This document shows positions 1 through 8,511 of a DNA stretch of 64,000 bases, piece by piece. How positions within the stretch are numbered: position 1 is the stretch's first letter; every line of letters begins with the position of its first letter. The notes beneath the pieces were generated by a model. It was given only the letters and a program-made list of their open reading frames with translations, did no database searches and was not told the origin of the DNA. Where the stretch lies: assembly GCA_000720535.1 (NCBI GenBank), contig JOAZ01000002.1, positions 1 through 64,000 on the forward strand, read 5' to 3'. Origin of the DNA: Streptomyces halstedii (lineage in GTDB: Bacteria > Actinomycetota > Actinomycetes > Streptomycetales > Streptomycetaceae). The translations under genes were made by a program, and so were the position numbers.

Positions 1-48
1 ATGGTACTGCAGGGGGGACCCTGTGGGAGAGTAGGACGCCGCCGAACT
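1..48 (+). rRNA. rrf: 5S ribosomal RNA, 3' end (partial)
   Basis: The first 48 bases match the 3' end of Streptomyces 5S rRNA. They include the conserved GGGAGAGTAGGACGCCGCCG stretch, and the molecule begins outside the window. A strong terminator follows 12 bases later, so this is the end of an rRNA operon read rightwards into the window. Confidence 0.9.
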
Positions 49-59
49 ATTATTCCGGG

Positions 60-90
60 AAAGCCCCGTGCCCTTGTGGCACGGGGCTTT
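60..90 (+). terminator. rRNA operon terminator
   Basis: A perfect 13-bp stem (AAAGCCCCGTGCC paired with GGCACGGGGCTTT) closes a 5-nt loop and ends in a T-rich tail. It lies directly behind the 5S rRNA and ahead of the HAD gene, as expected for an intrinsic terminator of the rRNA operon. Confidence 0.9.
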
Positions 91-119
91 TCTGCGTTCT
101 GAGCGTCTACTCTCGGACC

Positions 120-767
120 ATGCGCTACGAACTGGTCATCTTCGACAACGACGGTGTGCTCGTCGACAGCGAGCCGATCTCCAACACCGTCCTCGCCGCC
201 TACCTCACCGAGCTGGGCCACCACACCTCGTACGAGGAGTCCGTCCGCGACTACATGGGCGCCGCCGTCCACCGGGTGCACGACCTGGTGGAGGAACGGA
301 CCGGGGAGAAGCTGCCCGCCGACTTCGACGAGCAGCTGCACACCCGCACCATCGCCGCGTTCCAGCAGGAGGAACTCGTCGTCGTCGACGGTGTCGAGGA
401 ACTCCTGGGCAAGCTCGTCGCCGAGGGCGTGGCCTACTGCGTCGCCTCCTCCGGGAGCCACCAGAAGATCTCCGCCGGGCACCGGCGGACCGGACTCGAC
501 CAGTGGTTCGAAGAGGAATGGATCTTCAGCTCGGAGGACGTCGGACTCGGCAAGCCCGCGCCGGACCTGTTCCTGCACGCCGCCGCACGCATGGGCGTCA
601 GCCCCGAGCGGTGCGTCGTGATCGAGGACAGCCCCCTCGGCGTCGAGGCCGCCCGCGCCGCCGGCATGGACGTGTACGGCTTCACCTCGATGATGCCGGC
701 GGACCGGCTTGTCGGAGTCACCGGACACTTCTCCGACATGTCCCAGCTCCCGGAACTGCTCGCCTGA
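120..767 (+). CDS. HAD-IA family hydrolase (phosphoglycolate/beta-phosphoglucomutase-like)
   Basis: The 215-residue protein opens with the HAD motif I, FDNDGVLVDSEP (residues about 8-19), which holds the nucleophilic and acid/base aspartates. Motif II is the ASSGS stretch near residue 117. The motif III lysine lies in GLGKPAPD (about 143-150), and motif IV is IEDSPLGVEAA (about 169-179). The four motifs and the length fit HAD subfamily IA small-molecule phosphatases. Substrate cannot be read from sequence. It is the first gene after the rRNA terminator and probably has its own promoter in the short gap at 91-119. The ATG is the only sensible start, because the conserved DNDG motif follows within ten residues. 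Confidence 0.9.
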   Translation: MRYELVIFDNDGVLVDSEPISNTVLAAYLTELGHHTSYEESVRDYMGAAVHRVHDLVEERTGEKLPADFDEQLHTRTIAAFQQEELVVVDGVEELLGKLVAEGVAYCVASSGSHQKISAGHRRTGLDQWFEEEWIFSSEDVGLGKPAPDLFLHAAARMGVSPERCVVIEDSPLGVEAARAAGMDVYGFTSMMPADRLVGVTGHFSDMSQLPELLA

Positions 768-866
768 GTCCCGGAACCCCTCGCGCCCGAGTCCCGGGGC
801 TCCTTGGCCGAGCGATGTGCCTGATCGATCTACCCAGCGGTAGTTCCTGGCTCTACGCTCGCGGCC

Positions 867-2087
867 ATGACAACTGCGCGGCTGCGACACGGCAGGGCGT
901 CCCTCGCCTTCGGCTTCCTGGTGCAAGGGGTGACCTTCGCCCTGCTCGTCACCCGCATCCCCGCCGTCCAGGACCGGTACGGGATATCCGACGGGCTGCT
1001 GCCCGCGTTCCTGGCCGCCGTACCCGTGCTGGCCGGAGTCGCCAGTGTGGCCACCGAGAAGGTGGTCGCCCGGGTGCGTCCGGGAGTCGTGCTGAGGTGG
1101 TCGCAGCCCGTCGTGCTGCTGGCCCTGCTCGGGGTGGGCGCCGGTAGCGAGGTGTGGCAGGCCGCCCTCGCGCTCGGTGTCTTCGGGCTGGCCGTCGGAG
1201 CGCTGGACGCCTCCATGAACATGCTGGGCGTCAGTCTGCAACGGGCCTACGGGCGCAGCATCATGCTCGGCTTCCACGCCGCGTACAGCCTCGGTGGTAT
1301 CGCCGGCGCGTCGCTGGCCTGGGCGGGGGCGCACTGGGACCTGCCGCTGCTGGTGTCCTACCTGCCGGTCGTGGCCGTCCTGCTGCCCGCGGCCCTCGTC
1401 GGGAGCCGGTGGTACACGGAGGGGGAACGGCCGGTGCCCCCGGCCGGGGACGGGCCGGCCGGGGACGAAACGGCCGGGAAGAGCCCCTCGGTGCCGTTCA
1501 GGCTGCTGATGCCGCTGTGCCTCGTGATGGCGTTCGCGTACATCGGGGACTCGACCGTCTCCAACTGGAGCGCCAAGTACCTCCAGGACGTGCTGGGCAG
1601 TTCGGAGCAGTTGGCGACCGTCCCGTACAACGTCTACATGGTGACCACGCTGCTCGGGCGGGCCGTGGGGGACCTCGGGGTGCGGCGGCTGGGGGCGGTG
1701 GCCGTGGTGCGGGGCGGGAGTGTGCTGGCGGCCGCGGGGTTCGGGGTGGTGGCGGTGGCGCCCGGGGCGTGGTGGGGGATGCTCGGGTTCACCCTGCTGG
1801 GGCTGGGGCTGTGCGTGATCGTGCCGCAGACCTTCGCCGCCGCCGGGCGGATGTTCCCCGGGGCCAGCGATGTGGCCGTGGCCCGGCTGAACGTCTTCAA
1901 CTACGTGGGCTTCCTCGTGGGATCGCCGCTCGTCGGGGCCCTCGGGGGCGCCTGGAGCTATCGGGGCGCGATGCTGGTCCCCATGGTGCTGGTTCTCGCG
2001 ACGCTCCTGTACGCCAGATCGTTCGGGGCGGACCCGGCCCGATACGGTGGCGGGCATGAGCGGGCGCGCGCGGCTGATGTGGGATGA
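867..2087 (+). CDS. MFS transporter
   Basis: The 406-residue protein has about twelve hydrophobic segments spread evenly over its length, in two six-helix halves. They are joined by a central hydrophilic loop near residues 180-215 that is rich in Gly, Pro and Asp. This is the layout of a major facilitator exporter in the plasma membrane. The N-terminal half contains SERL-like and GLAVGALDASMN stretches typical of FucP/YbjJ-like MFS proteins. Substrate is unknown. Its last 32 bases overlap the start of the downstream deacetylase gene in another frame, so the two are probably cotranscribed. Confidence 0.88.
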   Translation: MTTARLRHGRASLAFGFLVQGVTFALLVTRIPAVQDRYGISDGLLPAFLAAVPVLAGVASVATEKVVARVRPGVVLRWSQPVVLLALLGVGAGSEVWQAALALGVFGLAVGALDASMNMLGVSLQRAYGRSIMLGFHAAYSLGGIAGASLAWAGAHWDLPLLVSYLPVVAVLLPAALVGSRWYTEGERPVPPAGDGPAGDETAGKSPSVPFRLLMPLCLVMAFAYIGDSTVSNWSAKYLQDVLGSSEQLATVPYNVYMVTTLLGRAVGDLGVRRLGAVAVVRGGSVLAAAGFGVVAVAPGAWWGMLGFTLLGLGLCVIVPQTFAAAGRMFPGASDVAVARLNVFNYVGFLVGSPLVGALGGAWSYRGAMLVPMVLVLATLLYARSFGADPARYGGGHERARAADVG

Positions 2088-3228
2088 CGCGGTAACGGGA
2101 TACGACTTCGGGGAGAGCCACCCCATGGACCCCGTCAGGCTCGACCTGACGATGGGACTGGTGCGGGCGTACGGGCTGGACGCGGGGGTGGACGTGCGGT
2201 CCGCCAAGGCCGCGGGGGAGTCCACCCTGCGGTTGGTGCACCGAGAGGACTACGTGGCCGCGGTGAAGGCCGCGTCCGCCGACCCGAAGGCCGCCGACCA
2301 GACGTACGGGCTCGGCACCGTGGACGATCCCGCGTTCGCCGGCATGCACGAGGCGTCCGCCCTGATCGCCGGGCTCTCGGTGGGGGCGGCGGAGGCGGTG
2401 TGGCGGGGCGAGACCGATCACGCCGTGAACTTCACCGGCGGCCTGCACCACGCGATGCCCGGGGCGGCCGCGGGCTTCTGCGTGTACAACGACCCGGCGC
2501 TGGCCATCGCCCGGCTGCTGGAGCTGGGGGCGGAGCGGATCGCGTACGTGGATGTGGACGTGCACCACGGGGACGGCGTCCAGGCGGCGTTCTGGGAGGA
2601 CCCCCGGGTCCTGACCGTGTCGCTGCACGAGCACCCGCGCACGCTCTTCCCGCAGACGGGCTGGCCCGAGGAGACGGGTGCCGGGGCGGGTGAGGGCGGC
2701 GCGGTCAACGTGGCGCTGCCGGCCGGTACGGGCGACGCGGGGTGGCTGCGGGCCTTCCACGCGGTCGTACCGGAGCTGCTGGCGGACTTCCGGCCGCAGG
2801 TGCTCGTGACCCAGCACGGGGCCGACACGCACTTCGAGGACCCGCTGGCCCACCTCGCGGTCTCGCTGGACGCGCAGCGGGCGGTCATGACGGCCTGTCA
2901 CGAGCTGGCGCACGCCCACGCGGAGGGCGGGCGGTGGGTGGCGCTCGGCGGTGGCGGCTACGCGGTGGTGGACGTGGTCCCGCGGTCCTGGACCCACCTC
3001 GTGGGCATCGCCGCGCACGCGCCGGTCGACCCGGAGTCGGTGGTCCCGGCGTCGTGGCGGGACCAGGTCTACGCCCGGACACGGCAGTTGGGCCCGGGGC
3101 GGATGACGGACGGCCGTACGCCCGAGTGGCGGTCGTGGGAGGACGGGTACGACCCGGCGGACCGGCTGGACCAGGCGGTGCGGGCGACCCGGCGGGCGGC
3201 GTTCCCGCTGCGCGGGCTGCTGCCGTGA
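2056..3228 (+). CDS. AcuC-like histone deacetylase superfamily protein
   Basis: The 390-residue protein carries the complete class I/II deacetylase active site. It has the charge-relay His pair (GLHHAMPG, about residue 130), the zinc/charge-relay motif DVDVHHGDG (about 167-175), QHGADTHFEDPLAHL (about 252) with a zinc ligand Asp, and GGGGY (about 299) with the catalytic Tyr. AcuC-type enzymes remove acetyl groups from lysines, in bacteria notably from acetyl-CoA synthetase. The target here is unproven. The ATG at 2056 was chosen, and a GTG nine bases upstream is an equal alternative. The gene overlaps the end of the MFS gene by 32 bases, which suggests translational coupling. Confidence 0.9.
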   Translation: MSGRARLMWDDAVTGYDFGESHPMDPVRLDLTMGLVRAYGLDAGVDVRSAKAAGESTLRLVHREDYVAAVKAASADPKAADQTYGLGTVDDPAFAGMHEASALIAGLSVGAAEAVWRGETDHAVNFTGGLHHAMPGAAAGFCVYNDPALAIARLLELGAERIAYVDVDVHHGDGVQAAFWEDPRVLTVSLHEHPRTLFPQTGWPEETGAGAGEGGAVNVALPAGTGDAGWLRAFHAVVPELLADFRPQVLVTQHGADTHFEDPLAHLAVSLDAQRAVMTACHELAHAHAEGGRWVALGGGGYAVVDVVPRSWTHLVGIAAHAPVDPESVVPASWRDQVYARTRQLGPGRMTDGRTPEWRSWEDGYDPADRLDQAVRATRRAAFPLRGLLP

Positions 3229-3304
3229 GCGGCGGTTCCACCGAAGGTGGGGTCAGGTAGGGGTTTTGGCCCCTGGGCGGCGGCGTTGCGGCAGCATCGT
3301 CCGG

Positions 3305-4120
3305 GTGTTGAGCACCGGAGCGCTGCGCGCTCATCTGCTGGCGGCCCGGCTGGCCGGACCCGTGGCGACGACCCGGGAGACGAGTCTGCGCAGTTACCGG
3401 CTCTTCGCGGCGCGGGATCCACGCGTCCTGCTGGGGCTCGATCCGGTACGGGCCTGGGCGGAGGGCGATCTGCTGCGGCTGATGGCCGACCGGTGCGGGG
3501 TGTCGGACGACCCGGGCCGAGTGTCGGGCCCCGATGTGATCGACCCGGAGCGGACGCTGGCCGCTCTGGAGGCGTTCGCCGAGCGGCTCGCGGGGGCGGC
3601 GGCCCGGCGTTCCCCGGTGCTGATCGGAACCGGGCATCCGCACCGGCTGCTCGGGTTCTACGCCGGGTTGGCGGACGCCCTGTCGGCGGCCGGGTGCGCG
3701 GTGCTCACCCCCGAGCGGGGCAGATGTGTCGACATGACGACTCGGTTCGGCGTACGTGGATACACCCTCGATTACGTAGAAGGTGTCGCGTTGGTGCGCG
3801 AACGGGGCGTGCGGGCTCCAGGGAGTGCGACCGGCGCGCACACGCATTCACCGCTGCCGGTCCGGGCCGCGCTGGAGGGGGCGGCGAGGGTCGGCGGGGT
3901 GCTGCCCGAGCTGGTCGTGGGGGACCACGGATGGGTCTGCGGGGCAGGTCAGCTCGGTATCGAGGCGATCGGACTGGCGGACACGGACGACCCCGCGCTG
4001 TTCGTCGGCGAGGCCGAGGGGCGGGTGTCCGTGGTGGTCCCGCTCGACGACGGGGTGCCGTCCGAGTACTACCGGCCGGTGGCTCGCTATGTACTCAATC
4101 GGGCGTGTCTGTCACAGTAG
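3305..4120 (+). CDS. Conserved actinobacterial phosphatase-like protein
   Basis: This is a 271-residue soluble protein with no signal peptide or membrane segment. Conserved-looking blocks include IGTGHPHRLLGFYAGL (about 107-122), TGAHTHSPLPV (about 178-188) and VGDHGWVCGAGQLGIEAIG (about 206-224) followed by ADTDDPALF. Streptomyces homologues next to bdtA are generally labelled phosphatase. I see no complete HAD or other phosphatase motif set, so the activity is not established. The GTG at 3305 is chosen because homology-like sequence starts with LSTGALRAHL. No good ribosome binding site precedes it, so the message may be leaderless, and a TTG at 3266 is a weaker alternative. It lies 128 bp ahead of bdtA on the same strand. 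Confidence 0.65.
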   Translation: MLSTGALRAHLLAARLAGPVATTRETSLRSYRLFAARDPRVLLGLDPVRAWAEGDLLRLMADRCGVSDDPGRVSGPDVIDPERTLAALEAFAERLAGAAARRSPVLIGTGHPHRLLGFYAGLADALSAAGCAVLTPERGRCVDMTTRFGVRGYTLDYVEGVALVRERGVRAPGSATGAHTHSPLPVRAALEGAARVGGVLPELVVGDHGWVCGAGQLGIEAIGLADTDDPALFVGEAEGRVSVVVPLDDGVPSEYYRPVARYVLNRACLSQ

Positions 4121-4248
4121 GCGGCCGATCGTCTCACCTCTTCCCCACTCGCATCACCCGCCCCTAACCTGGACGGTGAGCGCACAACGACGAAGAGTCA
4201 CCGGAGGGGAAGCCGGTGCGCGTCTCGTGCGGAAGGTACAGGTGGGTC

Positions 4249-4461
4249 ATGGCTGCTGGCAGCGAGAGGCCTCTCAACGAGGTCAAGTTTCTCACCGTGG
4301 CGGAAGTCGCCTCGGTCATGAGGGTGTCGAAGATGACCGTGTACCGCTTGGTGCACAGCGGTCATCTGCCGGCGATCAGGGTGGGAAGGTCCTTCCGGGT
4401 CCCGGAGCAGGCGGTGCACGAGTATCTCCGTGAGTCCTTCGTGGGGGTGGAGTCGGCCTAG
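4249..4461 (+). CDS. bdtA: BdtA, excisionase/MerR-type small DNA-binding protein
   Basis: The 70-residue protein consists almost entirely of a winged helix-turn-helix of the excisionase/MerR kind. FLTVAEVASVMRVSKMTVYR (about 14-33) forms the HTH, and VGRSFRVPEQAVHEYL (about 44-59) forms the wing and following helix. It is essentially the S. coelicolor product known as BdtA (BldD target A), placed there just as here between a phosphatase-like gene and bS22. In S. coelicolor its promoter is bound by the developmental repressor BldD. In the gap at 4121-4248 I can find only a half-site-like TCACCC at 4154-4159 and no full BldD box. AGGTGG just ahead of the ATG can act as the ribosome binding site. 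Confidence 0.88.
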   Translation: MAAGSERPLNEVKFLTVAEVASVMRVSKMTVYRLVHSGHLPAIRVGRSFRVPEQAVHEYLRESFVGVESA

Positions 4462-4569
4462 GCCGCCCTCGGATTACGTCCCTCACCCGGTGGCGGGTAG
4501 GCTAGGCCGACGTAGGTCGTGTGGGCCCAGACGCCCCGCACCAGTGAAAAAGACAAAGCGAGGGTAGTC

Positions 4570-4668
4570 GTGGGCTCTGTTATCAAGAAGCGGCGCAAGC
4601 GGATGGCCAAGAAGAAGCACCGCAAGCTGCTCAAGCGCACGCGCGTTCAGCGTCGCAACAAGAAGTAG
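4570..4668 (+). CDS. 30S ribosomal protein bS22 (AURKAIP1/COX24 family)
   Basis: The gene encodes a 32-residue, extremely basic protein, about half Lys plus Arg, from [16 protein letters not shown] to a final RRNKK. It matches the small ribosomal protein bS22 of actinobacterial ribosomes, related to the COX24/AURKAIP1 domain, which in mycobacteria sits in the 30S subunit. The start is GTG at 4570. The size, composition and position behind bdtA fit the actinobacterial arrangement. It is followed 20 bases later by a very strong hairpin terminator, consistent with a highly expressed monocistronic message. Confidence 0.88.
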   Translation: MGSVIKKRRKRMAKKKHRKLLKRTRVQRRNKK

Positions 4669-4687
4669 GCGAACGCGGTTCGTGAGT

Positions 4688-4724
4688 CCGAGGCCCTCCC
4701 GCCGTCCTGGCGGGAGGGCCTCGG
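4688..4724 (+). terminator. Strong intrinsic terminator after bS22
   Basis: A perfect 16-bp G+C-rich stem (CCGAGGCCCTCCCGCC and its complement) surrounds a 5-nt loop, 20 bases behind the bS22 stop codon. There is no long U tract, which is common for Streptomyces terminators. Confidence 0.85.
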
Positions 4725-4887
4725 TGCGTCCGGGTGCGGTTCCCGACGGCCACCGGTGTCGTCTTCCGCCATCGGTTCGGTAAAGCCCGCCATGGGGGCG
4801 GCGCGGCGCACCGCCCAGGTATTACGGTGACGCCGGGGGCAGTCCCCGCTCCGTGAACCGCGGAACGACCGACGGAAGGCGCTGATC

Positions 4888-5970
4888 TTGGGGAAGATCG
4901 TGCTCGTCACCGGTGCGGCCCGGCAGTTGGGCGGCCGCTTCGTGCGGCGTGTCCAGCGGGATCCGGGGGTGGACCGGGTGATCGCCGTGGACGCCGTCAC
5001 GCCGGAGCACCGGCTGGGTGACGCCGTGTTCGTCCGGGCGGACATCCGCCGGCCCGCGATCGCCCGGGTCCTGGCCGAGCACTCCGTGGACACCGTGGTG
5101 CACCTGGACGTCTCCGGGAAGTCGCTCGGCGCCGGCGGCCGCACGACGGTCAAGGAGACGAACGTCATCGGCACCATGCAGCTGCTCGGTGCCTGCCAGA
5201 AGTCCCCGACGCTCCAGCGGTTCGTGGTGAAGTCCAGTACCAGTGTGTACGGTTCCGCCCCCCGTGACCCGGCCGTCTTCACCGAGACGACCCCGCCCAA
5301 GTCCCTGCCCAGCGGCGGCTTCGCCAAGGACGCGGTGGAGGTCGAGGGGTACGTACGCGGCTTCGCGCGGCGCCGGCCGGACGTGGCCGTCTGCGTCCTG
5401 CGGTTCGCGAACATCCTCGGGCCCGAACCGGACTCGCCGCTCGCCGACTACCTGGCGCTGCCCGTGCTGCCCACGGTCCTCGGCTACGACCCCCGGCTCC
5501 AGTTCGTCCACGAGGACGATGTCGTCGACGTCCTGGAGATCGCCGCGCGTGAGCCCCGGCGCGCCACGCTGAACAGCGGCACGTTCAACATCGCGGGGGA
5601 CGGGGTGCTGCTGCTGTCGCAGTGCTCGCGGCGGCTGGGCAGGCCCACCGTGCCGGTGCTGCTCCCCGCGGTCACCTGGGTCGGCGCGGCCCTCCGGGCG
5701 GTGGGCATGACCGACTTCTCGCCGGAGCAGATCCGGCTGCTCACCCACGGCCGGGTGGTCTCGACGGCGCAGATGCGCGAGACACTGGGCTTCCGCCCGC
5801 GGTACACCACGGCGGAGACGTTCGCGGAGTTCGCCCGGGGCAGGGGGCCGGGGCTGCTGCCACCGGAGCGGATGGGCAGAGCCGTCGGCCGGCTGGCGGA
5901 GCTGCCGCTGCCCGGCGGCGCGGTCCGGGGCGGCGGCGGTGCGGCACATTCGACTGACGGCGCCAGGTAG
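4888..5970 (+). CDS. NAD-dependent epimerase/dehydratase family protein
   Basis: The 360-residue protein is an extended short-chain dehydrogenase. The N-terminal dinucleotide motif VTGAARQLGG (about 6-15) has an atypical last position. It is followed by the acidic NAD-binding turn AVDA (about 35), the NVIG stretch (about 92), a Ser-rich strand with SSTSVYG (about 119) and FAKDAVEVEG (about 149-158), where the usual Tyr-x3-Lys is not obvious. Specificity is unknown. A TTG start at 4888 is preceded by GGAAGG at an 8-base distance. The downstream acyltransferase gene begins 16 bases after the stop with its own AGGAG, so the two form an operon. The pair also lies next to bldN in S. coelicolor. 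Confidence 0.85.
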   Translation: MGKIVLVTGAARQLGGRFVRRVQRDPGVDRVIAVDAVTPEHRLGDAVFVRADIRRPAIARVLAEHSVDTVVHLDVSGKSLGAGGRTTVKETNVIGTMQLLGACQKSPTLQRFVVKSSTSVYGSAPRDPAVFTETTPPKSLPSGGFAKDAVEVEGYVRGFARRRPDVAVCVLRFANILGPEPDSPLADYLALPVLPTVLGYDPRLQFVHEDDVVDVLEIAAREPRRATLNSGTFNIAGDGVLLLSQCSRRLGRPTVPVLLPAVTWVGAALRAVGMTDFSPEQIRLLTHGRVVSTAQMRETLGFRPRYTTAETFAEFARGRGPGLLPPERMGRAVGRLAELPLPGGAVRGGGGAAHSTDGAR

Positions 5971-5986
5971 AGGAGCGCGACCCACG

Positions 5987-7042
5987 ATGGCGGACGCCAA
6001 GGTCCTTCCGTTCGACGACGACCGTTCGCGTTCCGGCGCGGGGCGGCGCCGAGGCACGCAGCCGGGCGGCGGCCGTCAGGCACCCTCCGCGGGCGGTGGA
6101 GCGCCCGTGAGCGCCCTGCCGGGCACGCAGCCCCATGCGGACCCGGCAGGCCCGGAACCGGGGGCACAGGCCCCCCAGGGGCCGCCGGAGGGTTCCGGGC
6201 GGGGTGACTGGGACCGGCGGATCGCGAGCGGGCTGGCGTTCCTGCGGCGGCGGGTCACGGGCGACTACGAGGTGGACGAGTTCGGCTACGACCAGGAGTT
6301 GACCGACCAGGTCCTCATGTCGCTGCTGCGCCCGCTCGCCGACACGTACTTCCGGGTCGAGGTGAAGGGCGTCGAGAACATCCCGTCCGAGGGCGGGGCG
6401 CTCATCGTGTCCAACCACTCCGGGACGCTGCCGCTGGACGGGCTGATGCTCCAGGTCGCGGTGCACGACCACCACCCGGCCGGGCGGCATCTGCGGCTGC
6501 TCGCCGCCGACCTGGTGTTCATGCTGCCGGTGGTCAACGAGCTGGCCAGGAAGGCCGGTCACACGCTGGCCTGCGCCGAGGACGCGGAACGGCTGCTGGA
6601 GCGCGGCGAGGTCGTCGGGGTGATGCCGGAGGGCTTCAAGGGGCTGGGCAAGCCCTTCGGCGACCGCTACAAGCTCCAGCGCTTCGGGCGGGGCGGGTTC
6701 GTGTCCACCGCGCTGCGGGCCGGGGTGCCGATCGTGCCGTGCTCGGTCGTCGGGGCGGAGGAGATCTACCCGATGATCGGCAACTCCAGGACCCTGGCCC
6801 GGATCCTCGGGCTGCCGTACTTCCCGGTCACCCCGACCTTTCCGTGGCTGGGCCCGCTGGGGGCGGTGCCGCTGCCGACGAAGTGGACCATCCAGTTCGG
6901 GGAGCCGATCCCCACGGACGGGTTCCCGCCGGAGGCGGCGGAGGACCCGATGCTGATGTTCAACCTCACCGACCAGGTGCGGGAGCAGATCCAGCACACC
7001 CTGTACAAGCTGCTGGTGCAGCGGCGCTCGGTCTTCTTCTGA
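5987..7042 (+). CDS. PlsC-type lysophospholipid acyltransferase family protein
   Basis: The 351-residue protein has a disordered Gly/Pro-rich N-terminus (about 1-75) and then an acyltransferase domain. SNHSGTLPLDG (about 137-147) supplies the catalytic His, although the Asp is six rather than four residues later, and GVMPEGFKGLGK (about 210) is the glycerophosphate-binding block. VPIVPCSVVGAEEIYP (about 245) completes the family signature. Such enzymes transfer fatty acyl groups to lysophospholipids at the membrane. The precise acceptor is uncertain. The ATG at 5987 lies 11 bases behind AGGAG. An in-frame GTG at 5939 would overlap the epimerase gene and lacks such a site. Confidence 0.82.
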   Translation: MADAKVLPFDDDRSRSGAGRRRGTQPGGGRQAPSAGGGAPVSALPGTQPHADPAGPEPGAQAPQGPPEGSGRGDWDRRIASGLAFLRRRVTGDYEVDEFGYDQELTDQVLMSLLRPLADTYFRVEVKGVENIPSEGGALIVSNHSGTLPLDGLMLQVAVHDHHPAGRHLRLLAADLVFMLPVVNELARKAGHTLACAEDAERLLERGEVVGVMPEGFKGLGKPFGDRYKLQRFGRGGFVSTALRAGVPIVPCSVVGAEEIYPMIGNSRTLARILGLPYFPVTPTFPWLGPLGAVPLPTKWTIQFGEPIPTDGFPPEAAEDPMLMFNLTDQVREQIQHTLYKLLVQRRSVFF

Positions 7043-7061
7043 GGCTGTGCGGCTGGTCGTG

Positions 7062-7094
7062 CCGGGAGGGGCGCCCCACGGACGCCCCCTCCCG
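7062..7094. terminator. Bidirectional terminator between plsC-like gene and rsbN
   Basis: CGGGAGGGGCG and its near-complement CGCCCCCTCCCG form a G+C-rich hairpin with one bulge. It sits between two converging genes and probably serves both. Confidence 0.6.
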
Positions 7095-7102
7095 TACACG
7101 AC

Positions 7103-8302
7103 CTAGGGCTTGAGGTTCTCGCCGTCGATGCCCAGGCCCGGGAGCAGACCCGGCAGCAGGGGCGGCAGGGTGATGTCCGGAGCCGGAGACGCTCCGCCGC
7201 TGCCGCCCGGGGCCGACGGCACGGTGCCGTCGGTCGGCAGGCCGTCCAGCAGGCCGTCCGTGCCGCCGCCGATCAGGCCCTCGGCCGGGCCGCTGGAGTG
7301 CGAACCGGACGGCTGGGGCGCGATGCCGCTCTCCGGACCGGAGTCCGGGGACGCCGAGGAGGACGGCGCCGAACGGTCCTTGCCGGACGGGTCGGCCTGC
7401 CGGCCGGGGGACGCGGACCGCTCGGTGTCCGTGCGGCTGTCCGGGGCGCGGGGCAGCAGGGACTGGAGCGGGGCGACCTCCTCGTCCATCGCCTCGAAGA
7501 CCGAGCTGACCTTCTCGCCGACGTCGGACAGCTGGACGGGCAGCCGGTCGCGGAGGCTGCTCCAGCTCTCGCGGTGCGAGCGGGAGAAGGTGTCCAGGGT
7601 CTGGATCGGTTTGATGGAGCCGTCGCGCTGATAGGCCGCGCGGAGCAGGCGGTGGCCCTCGGTGGCGTCGTGCGTCATGCCGTCGAGGGTGCGTCTGACC
7701 TCTCCGAGCGACTCGTGGTCCAGGTCGCCGGACCGGGCGCGCTCCATCAGCCGGCGGGCCTCGCTCAGCCGGGTGGACGCCTTGTCGAGGTAGACCTCGC
7801 CCCGGTCGGCGTCGCCGTCGGCCATGCCCAGGTGGATGTCCTCCATGCCGCGCTTGAGGCCGTACAGGGAGTCACCCGGCAGGGCGTCGGAACTGGCAGC
7901 GGCCACTCCGCCGAGCGCTCCCGCGGCCACACCGACCGTGAGTCCGCCCGCGGTGAGGCCCTTCGCCCAGCGGGAGCGTGGACGCAACTTCCGGAGCGGG
8001 GAGGCCCGGTGGGCCCCCTTGCCCCGTTGCTCGGGCACCGTAGGGCCCGTGGACGCACCGCCCTCGGCGAACATCGTCTCCATGGCCGCGACGAGCTGGG
8101 CTCGCTGCACCACTTTGACCTCGGGATCCAATTGCGGCTTCGGTAGCTCGTCGAGGCCGTTCGCCAGGGCCAACAGCGGTCCGTGGTCGGCCTGTTCGGC
8201 CGGCTCATCGGGCTGCGCGGCCGCCGCACCCCGGGGCGGCTGGTCTTCCAGGGCCTGGGCGAAGGCGTTCGCCCGCCGGTGTGCCGAAACGTTTGCGATC
8301 AC
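7103..8302 (-). CDS. rsbN: RsbN, anti-sigma factor of sigma-BldN
   Basis: The 399-residue protein lies directly downstream of bldN, the position and size of RsbN. In Streptomyces RsbN is the membrane-bound anti-sigma factor that binds sigma-BldN. Residues 1-110 are hydrophilic and would be the cytoplasmic sigma-binding part. One membrane segment follows at about 114-135 (LTAGGLTVGVAAGALGG), preceded by the basic RKLRPRSR. The extracytoplasmic part has a helical DUF5667-like region (about 140-250) and a long Ser/Pro/Gly-rich tail. The GTG start at 8302 has a perfect AGGAGG seven bases before it, so the longer reading frame up to 8377 is not used. An ECF-type promoter precedes it at 8432-8460. 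Confidence 0.88.
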   Translation of the reverse strand: MIANVSAHRRANAFAQALEDQPPRGAAAAQPDEPAEQADHGPLLALANGLDELPKPQLDPEVKVVQRAQLVAAMETMFAEGGASTGPTVPEQRGKGAHRASPLRKLRPRSRWAKGLTAGGLTVGVAAGALGGVAAASSDALPGDSLYGLKRGMEDIHLGMADGDADRGEVYLDKASTRLSEARRLMERARSGDLDHESLGEVRRTLDGMTHDATEGHRLLRAAYQRDGSIKPIQTLDTFSRSHRESWSSLRDRLPVQLSDVGEKVSSVFEAMDEEVAPLQSLLPRAPDSRTDTERSASPGRQADPSGKDRSAPSSSASPDSGPESGIAPQPSGSHSSGPAEGLIGGGTDGLLDGLPTDGTVPSAPGGSGGASPAPDITLPPLLPGLLPGLGIDGENLKP

Positions 8303-8431
8303 TGGCGGCACCTCCTCTCGTCGTGACGGTCGAGTCCCCTGCGGGTCCGGAAGGTTGCCCGCCGGGACCGTTTCCACACGATCGGGTGGAGAGATCCGTC
8401 TGGGCGTAGCGACAGGGGGCCTGCATCCGGC

Positions 8432-8460
8432 ACAACGAGTGGCGCGGCAGTTGGGTTACG
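8432..8460 (-). promoter_or_regulatory. Putative sigma-BldN-dependent promoter of rsbN
   Basis: Read on the minus strand, CGTAAC (8460-8455) is followed after exactly 17 bases by CGTTGT (8437-8432). This pairing of an AAC-type -35 with a CGTT-type -10 is typical of ECF sigma factors. rsbN is known in S. venezuelae to be transcribed under sigma-BldN control from its own promoter. The position, 130 bases ahead of the GTG start, supports a negative feedback loop. The assignment is from inspection only. Confidence 0.6.
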
Positions 8461-8492
8461 GACGAAGGTTGATCCGACCGTGTGTCACGGAC

Positions 8493-8511
8493 ACGTCACC
8501 GATGGTGACGT
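8493..8511. other. Inverted repeat at the bldN 3' end
   Basis: ACGTCACC and GGTGACGT form an 8-bp perfect inverted repeat around GAT, touching the last base of the bldN stop codon. It could be an operator or a weak hairpin between bldN and rsbN. It lies about 30 bases upstream of the proposed rsbN -35 element. Confidence 0.4.
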
